From Chloroflexota bacterium (GTDB lineage Bacteria; Chloroflexota; Anaerolineae; Thermoflexales; Thermoflexaceae), in the NCBI GenBank assembly GCA_030550075.1, contig JAUQQB010000010.1:1-18012 (forward strand): a DNA stretch of 18,012 nt, read 5' to 3'. A program made the translations under genes and the position numbers. The notes beneath the pieces were generated by a model. That model searched no databases. It was not told the origin of the DNA and worked only from the letters and a program-made list of their open reading frames with translations. Within the stretch, counting starts at the first letter, position 1, and every line of letters starts with the position of its first letter. Positions 16,300-18,012 of the stretch are shown piece after piece.

Positions 16300-16318
16300 G
16301 CCCCGGTCTCGCCGGGGC
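16300..16318 (+). terminator. 7-bp GC hairpin before the aromatic operon promoter
   Basis: GCCCCGG (16300-16306), loop TCTCG, CCGGGGC (16312-16318), followed by TT. It ends exactly where the -35 box begins. It could stop array 2 transcription or bind a regulator; the T tail is too short for a firm terminator call. Confidence 0.4.
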
Positions 16319-16346
16319 TTGACAAATCCGCCCGGATCGGTATAAT
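16319..16346 (+). promoter_or_regulatory. consensus sigma70 promoter of the aromatic operon
   Basis: TTGACA (16319-16324), 16 bp, TATAAT (16341-16346): both boxes match consensus perfectly. Transcription would start near 16353, about 28 bases before the leader-peptide ATG. A very strong promoter fits control by termination further down. Confidence 0.9.
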
Positions 16347-16380
16347 TGGGAACCAAATCCAGAAGGAGCGTGTTTTAGAC

Positions 16381-16479
16381 ATGCAGGCCCGGCATTTCGC
16401 GAGCGCCCACGCTTACTGGCGGTATTACTTTTATTACTTTGCCGCGCGTCCGGCGGGGCCGCTCGCGTATGCCACCTGA
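16381..16479 (+). CDS. aromatic leader peptide (attenuation)
   Basis: A 32-residue open frame with ATG at 16381 and TGA at 16477-16479, preceded by AGAAGGAG (16361-16368, spacing 12). The middle is AYWRYYFYYF (residues 11-20): five Tyr, two Phe and one Trp in ten residues, with a further Phe at position 6 and a Tyr at position 30. The peptide itself needs no function. As in the classical pheA and trp leader peptides, the ribosome's progress through these codons would report charged aromatic tRNA levels. Stalling there leaves 16458-16467 free to form an antiterminator. The clustered codons, strong promoter upstream and terminator downstream make chance unlikely. Confidence 0.85.
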   Translation: MQARHFASAHAYWRYYFYYFAARPAGPLAYAT

Positions 16480-16555
16480 TTTTTCCGCTTGAACTCTACG
16501 ATTCCCACCATCGGCGCGGAGCGGCTCCCCAGAGCCCCCGCGCCGATGGTTTTTT
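16398..16555 (+). promoter_or_regulatory. transcription attenuator of the aromatic operon
   Basis: Three mutually exclusive pairings are visible. Region 1 CGCGAGC (16398-16404) pairs with region 2 GCTCGCG (16461-16467). Region 2 GCCGCTCGCG (16458-16467) pairs with region 3 CGCGGAGCGGC (16515-16525) with one bulged G. Region 3 also belongs to the terminator stem. A ribosome stalled on the Tyr/Phe/Trp codons blocks 1:2 and allows 2:3 (read-through); a ribosome reaching the stop at 16479 covers region 2 and allows the terminator. Pairings are seen in the sequence; the mechanism is inferred from known amino acid attenuators. Confidence 0.82.
16507..16555 (+). terminator. intrinsic terminator (attenuator stem)
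   Basis: ACCATCGGCGCGG (16507-16519) is perfectly complementary to CCGCGCCGATGGT (16538-16550), with an inner GGCTC/GAGCC stem, followed by a run of six T (16550-16555). It lies between the leader peptide and the fusion gene, so it acts within the operon. Confidence 0.93.
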
Positions 16556-16568
16556 ATAGGGGGAACGC

Positions 16569-17834
16569 ATGCTCTACGGCATCCGCGGCGCGGTCACGGC
16601 CGAAGCGAACACCCCCGAAGCGATCGCTTCTGCAACCCGGCAGTTGCTGGAATCCATCGTCCGAGCCAACGGGCTGGCTCTGGCGGAAATCGTGGCCGCC
16701 TGGTTCACGGCCACGCCGGACCTCACCGCCGCGTTCCCGGCCTCGGTCGCCCGGGAAATGGGCTGGACCCACGTGCCGATGTTATGCGCCCAGGAGATCC
16801 CGGTCCCCGATGCGCTCCCCCGCTGTATCCGCGTGCTGCTTCTGGTTCGCCCCCAGCGCCCCTTCCGGCCGGTTCCGGTTTACCTGGGAGAAGCCCAGCA
16901 ACTCCGGCCCGACCTCTTCAACGACTCTGAAGACCCCCAGCGGTTGGAGGAACCGGATCCCCCCGAGCCGATTCCGGCGCGCCCGCGAGTGGCCTTCCAG
17001 GGGGAGCCGGGGGCCTATTCCCATGAAGCGGCGTTGCGTTTCTTCGGGCCGGAGATCGAGCTGCTCCCCTGTCGCACGTTCGCCGATGTCGCACAGGCGG
17101 TGGAGGCCGGCCGGGCGGAGTTCGGGGTCCTGCCGGTGGAGAATTCCACCGCCGGATCGATCAACGCGGTCTACGACCTGTTGCTGGATCGGGATCTCCG
17201 GATCTGGGGGGAGGTGATCCTGCGGGTGCGGCATTGTCTCCTGGTGCCGCCCGGGACGACCCTTGCCGATGTCCGTGCGGTGCGTTCCCATCCCCAGGCG
17301 CTGGAACAATGCGCCCGCTTCATCGAGCGGCACGGATGGGAGGCGCTGGCCGCCCATGATACCGCCGGCAGCGCCCGGATGTTAGCGGAGCGCCCGGAGC
17401 CCGGGATCGCGGCCATCGCGGGCCGCCTGGCGGCGGAGCGCTATGGTCTGGCGATCCTCGTGGAAGGCATCGAGGACGATCCCGAGAACGCCACCCGCTT
17501 TTTCATCGTCAGCACCCGGGAGCCGCCCCGCGCGGAGCGGAACAAGACCTCCATCGTGTTCAGCACGCGACACGTCCCCGGCGCGCTGCATGCCTGCCTG
17601 GGGGAATTCGCCACACGGGGGATCAATCTCACCAAGCTGGAGTCCCGCCCCCGACGCGGTCGCCCCTGGGAATATGTCTTCTATGTGGATTTCGAGGGGC
17701 ACTGGCAGGATCCGCCCTGCCGGGAGGCGCTTCTGGGGCTTCTCCAGCGGGCTTCCTTCGTGAAATTGCTGGGCTCTTATCCTGCGGCGGAAGGCAGGAC
17801 ACCGGCATCTGCAGAGGGAGGAGGGGAACAATGA
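16569..17834 (+). CDS. pheA: chorismate mutase (AroH type)-prephenate dehydratase-ACT fusion
   Basis: A 421-residue cytoplasmic enzyme for two successive steps, chorismate to prephenate to phenylpyruvate, in phenylalanine synthesis. Residues 1-117 resemble the Bacillus AroH-class mutase: GIRGAVTAE (Arg6), FTATPDLTAAFPA, CAQEIPV (Cys73, Glu76), CIRVLLLV (Arg88), VYLGEAQQLRPDL (Tyr105). A short acidic/proline linker follows. The dehydratase has FQGEPGAYSHEA (143-154), LPVENSTAGSI (188-198), SHPQALEQC (240-248), DTAGSA and NATRF. The C-terminal ACT domain keeps GAL (338-340) and the Phe-binding ESRP (358-361), so feedback inhibition by Phe is expected. The ATG follows AGGGGGAAC. The usual bifunctional P-protein has an AroQ-type mutase, so the AroH-type partner is unusual. 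It overlaps the next gene by ATGA. Confidence 0.95.
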   Translation: MLYGIRGAVTAEANTPEAIASATRQLLESIVRANGLALAEIVAAWFTATPDLTAAFPASVAREMGWTHVPMLCAQEIPVPDALPRCIRVLLLVRPQRPFRPVPVYLGEAQQLRPDLFNDSEDPQRLEEPDPPEPIPARPRVAFQGEPGAYSHEAALRFFGPEIELLPCRTFADVAQAVEAGRAEFGVLPVENSTAGSINAVYDLLLDRDLRIWGEVILRVRHCLLVPPGTTLADVRAVRSHPQALEQCARFIERHGWEALAAHDTAGSARMLAERPEPGIAAIAGRLAAERYGLAILVEGIEDDPENATRFFIVSTREPPRAERNKTSIVFSTRHVPGALHACLGEFATRGINLTKLESRPRRGRPWEYVFYVDFEGHWQDPPCREALLGLLQRASFVKLLGSYPAAEGRTPASAEGGGEQ

Positions 17835-18012
17835 TTGTCGAATGCGCCGCCGATGCGGATCCCCGTAGCGTCCAGCGATTGGTGGACCACCTGCAATCCC
17901 GGGGCAAGCCGGTTCATTGGGTCCACGGACCGCAACCGGTGCTGGTCTGTCCGGATGAGCGCGACCTGGATCCCCGCGAGCTCCAGTCCTGGCCGGGGGT
18001 CCGGCGCGTGAT
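17831..18012 (+). CDS. aroF: probable DAHP synthase (AroF type), N-terminal part
   Basis: Only the first 60 codons are present; the gene runs off the right edge. The start MIVECAADADPRSVQRLVDH, then a ligand-free ferredoxin-like segment with LQSRGKPVHWVHG, VLVCPD and LQSWPGVRRV, matches the N-terminal regulatory domain found in many 3-deoxy-7-phosphoheptulonate synthases of the AroF/KDPS class, which catalyse the first step of the shikimate pathway. No catalytic residues are in view. The ATG overlaps the previous stop (ATGA) and has GGAGGAGGGG before it, so it is in the same attenuated operon. The neighbour supports the call, but this small domain alone is not decisive. Confidence 0.72.
   Translation, partial: MIVECAADADPRSVQRLVDHLQSRGKPVHWVHGPQPVLVCPDERDLDPRELQSWPGVRRV

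Overview
The window is GC-rich, densely coded bacterial DNA. The gene content (type III-A CRISPR-Cas with a CARF-HEPN effector of the TIGR02710 type and a Csx15-like protein, long 37-bp repeats, GC-rich hairpin mobile elements) fits a probably thermophilic member of the Chloroflexota. That placement is inference from gene content; there is no rRNA or other marker gene here.

Layout. 168-1559 (+) is a sensor histidine kinase with a methionine-rich extracytoplasmic sensor. 1893-3344 is CRISPR array 1 (19 repeats, transcribed leftward). 3345-3548 is its leader. 3788-14343 is a ten-gene cas operon, all on the minus strand, read as cas6, cas10, csm2, csm3, csm4, csm5, CARF-HEPN, csx15, cas1, cas2. 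14621-14825 is a second leader, nearly identical to the first but inverted. 14826-16213 is CRISPR array 2 (18 repeats, transcribed rightward). The right end is an aromatic amino acid operon: a consensus promoter, a Tyr/Phe/Trp-rich leader peptide, a terminator that can act as an attenuator, a chorismate mutase (AroH type)-prephenate dehydratase-ACT fusion, and the start of a probable DAHP synthase gene overlapping it by 4 nt.

How the CRISPR genes work together. Cas6 cuts transcripts of both arrays at a repeat hairpin with a GAAA loop. Cas10, Csm2, Csm3, Csm4 and Csm5 form the interference complex. Cas10 keeps both the HD nuclease motif and the GGDD cyclase motif, so it should make cyclic oligoadenylate, which would switch on the CARF-HEPN ribonuclease. 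Csx15 is a predicted ring nuclease that would switch the signal off. Cas1 and Cas2 add spacers.

Main observations. (1) A 140-bp MITE-like hairpin element sits inside csx15 just after its first codons. Removing it and one copy of a 9-bp target duplication restores a normal start (MLVINFSHPLT), while the element itself offers a new in-frame ATG with a Shine-Dalgarno sequence. (2) One spacer of array 2 encodes, on the strand its crRNA would pair with, FAHPLTEDQLHQIE, which resembles the N-terminus of this same Csx15. The system therefore may target the mRNA of a foreign, possibly viral, Csx15-type ring nuclease. (3) The aromatic operon has a complete classical attenuator in which all three alternative RNA pairings can be drawn. 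(4) The two arrays and their roughly 200-bp leaders form an inverted pair around the cas operon. (5) Three copies of the same MITE family lie at gene boundaries within the cas locus.
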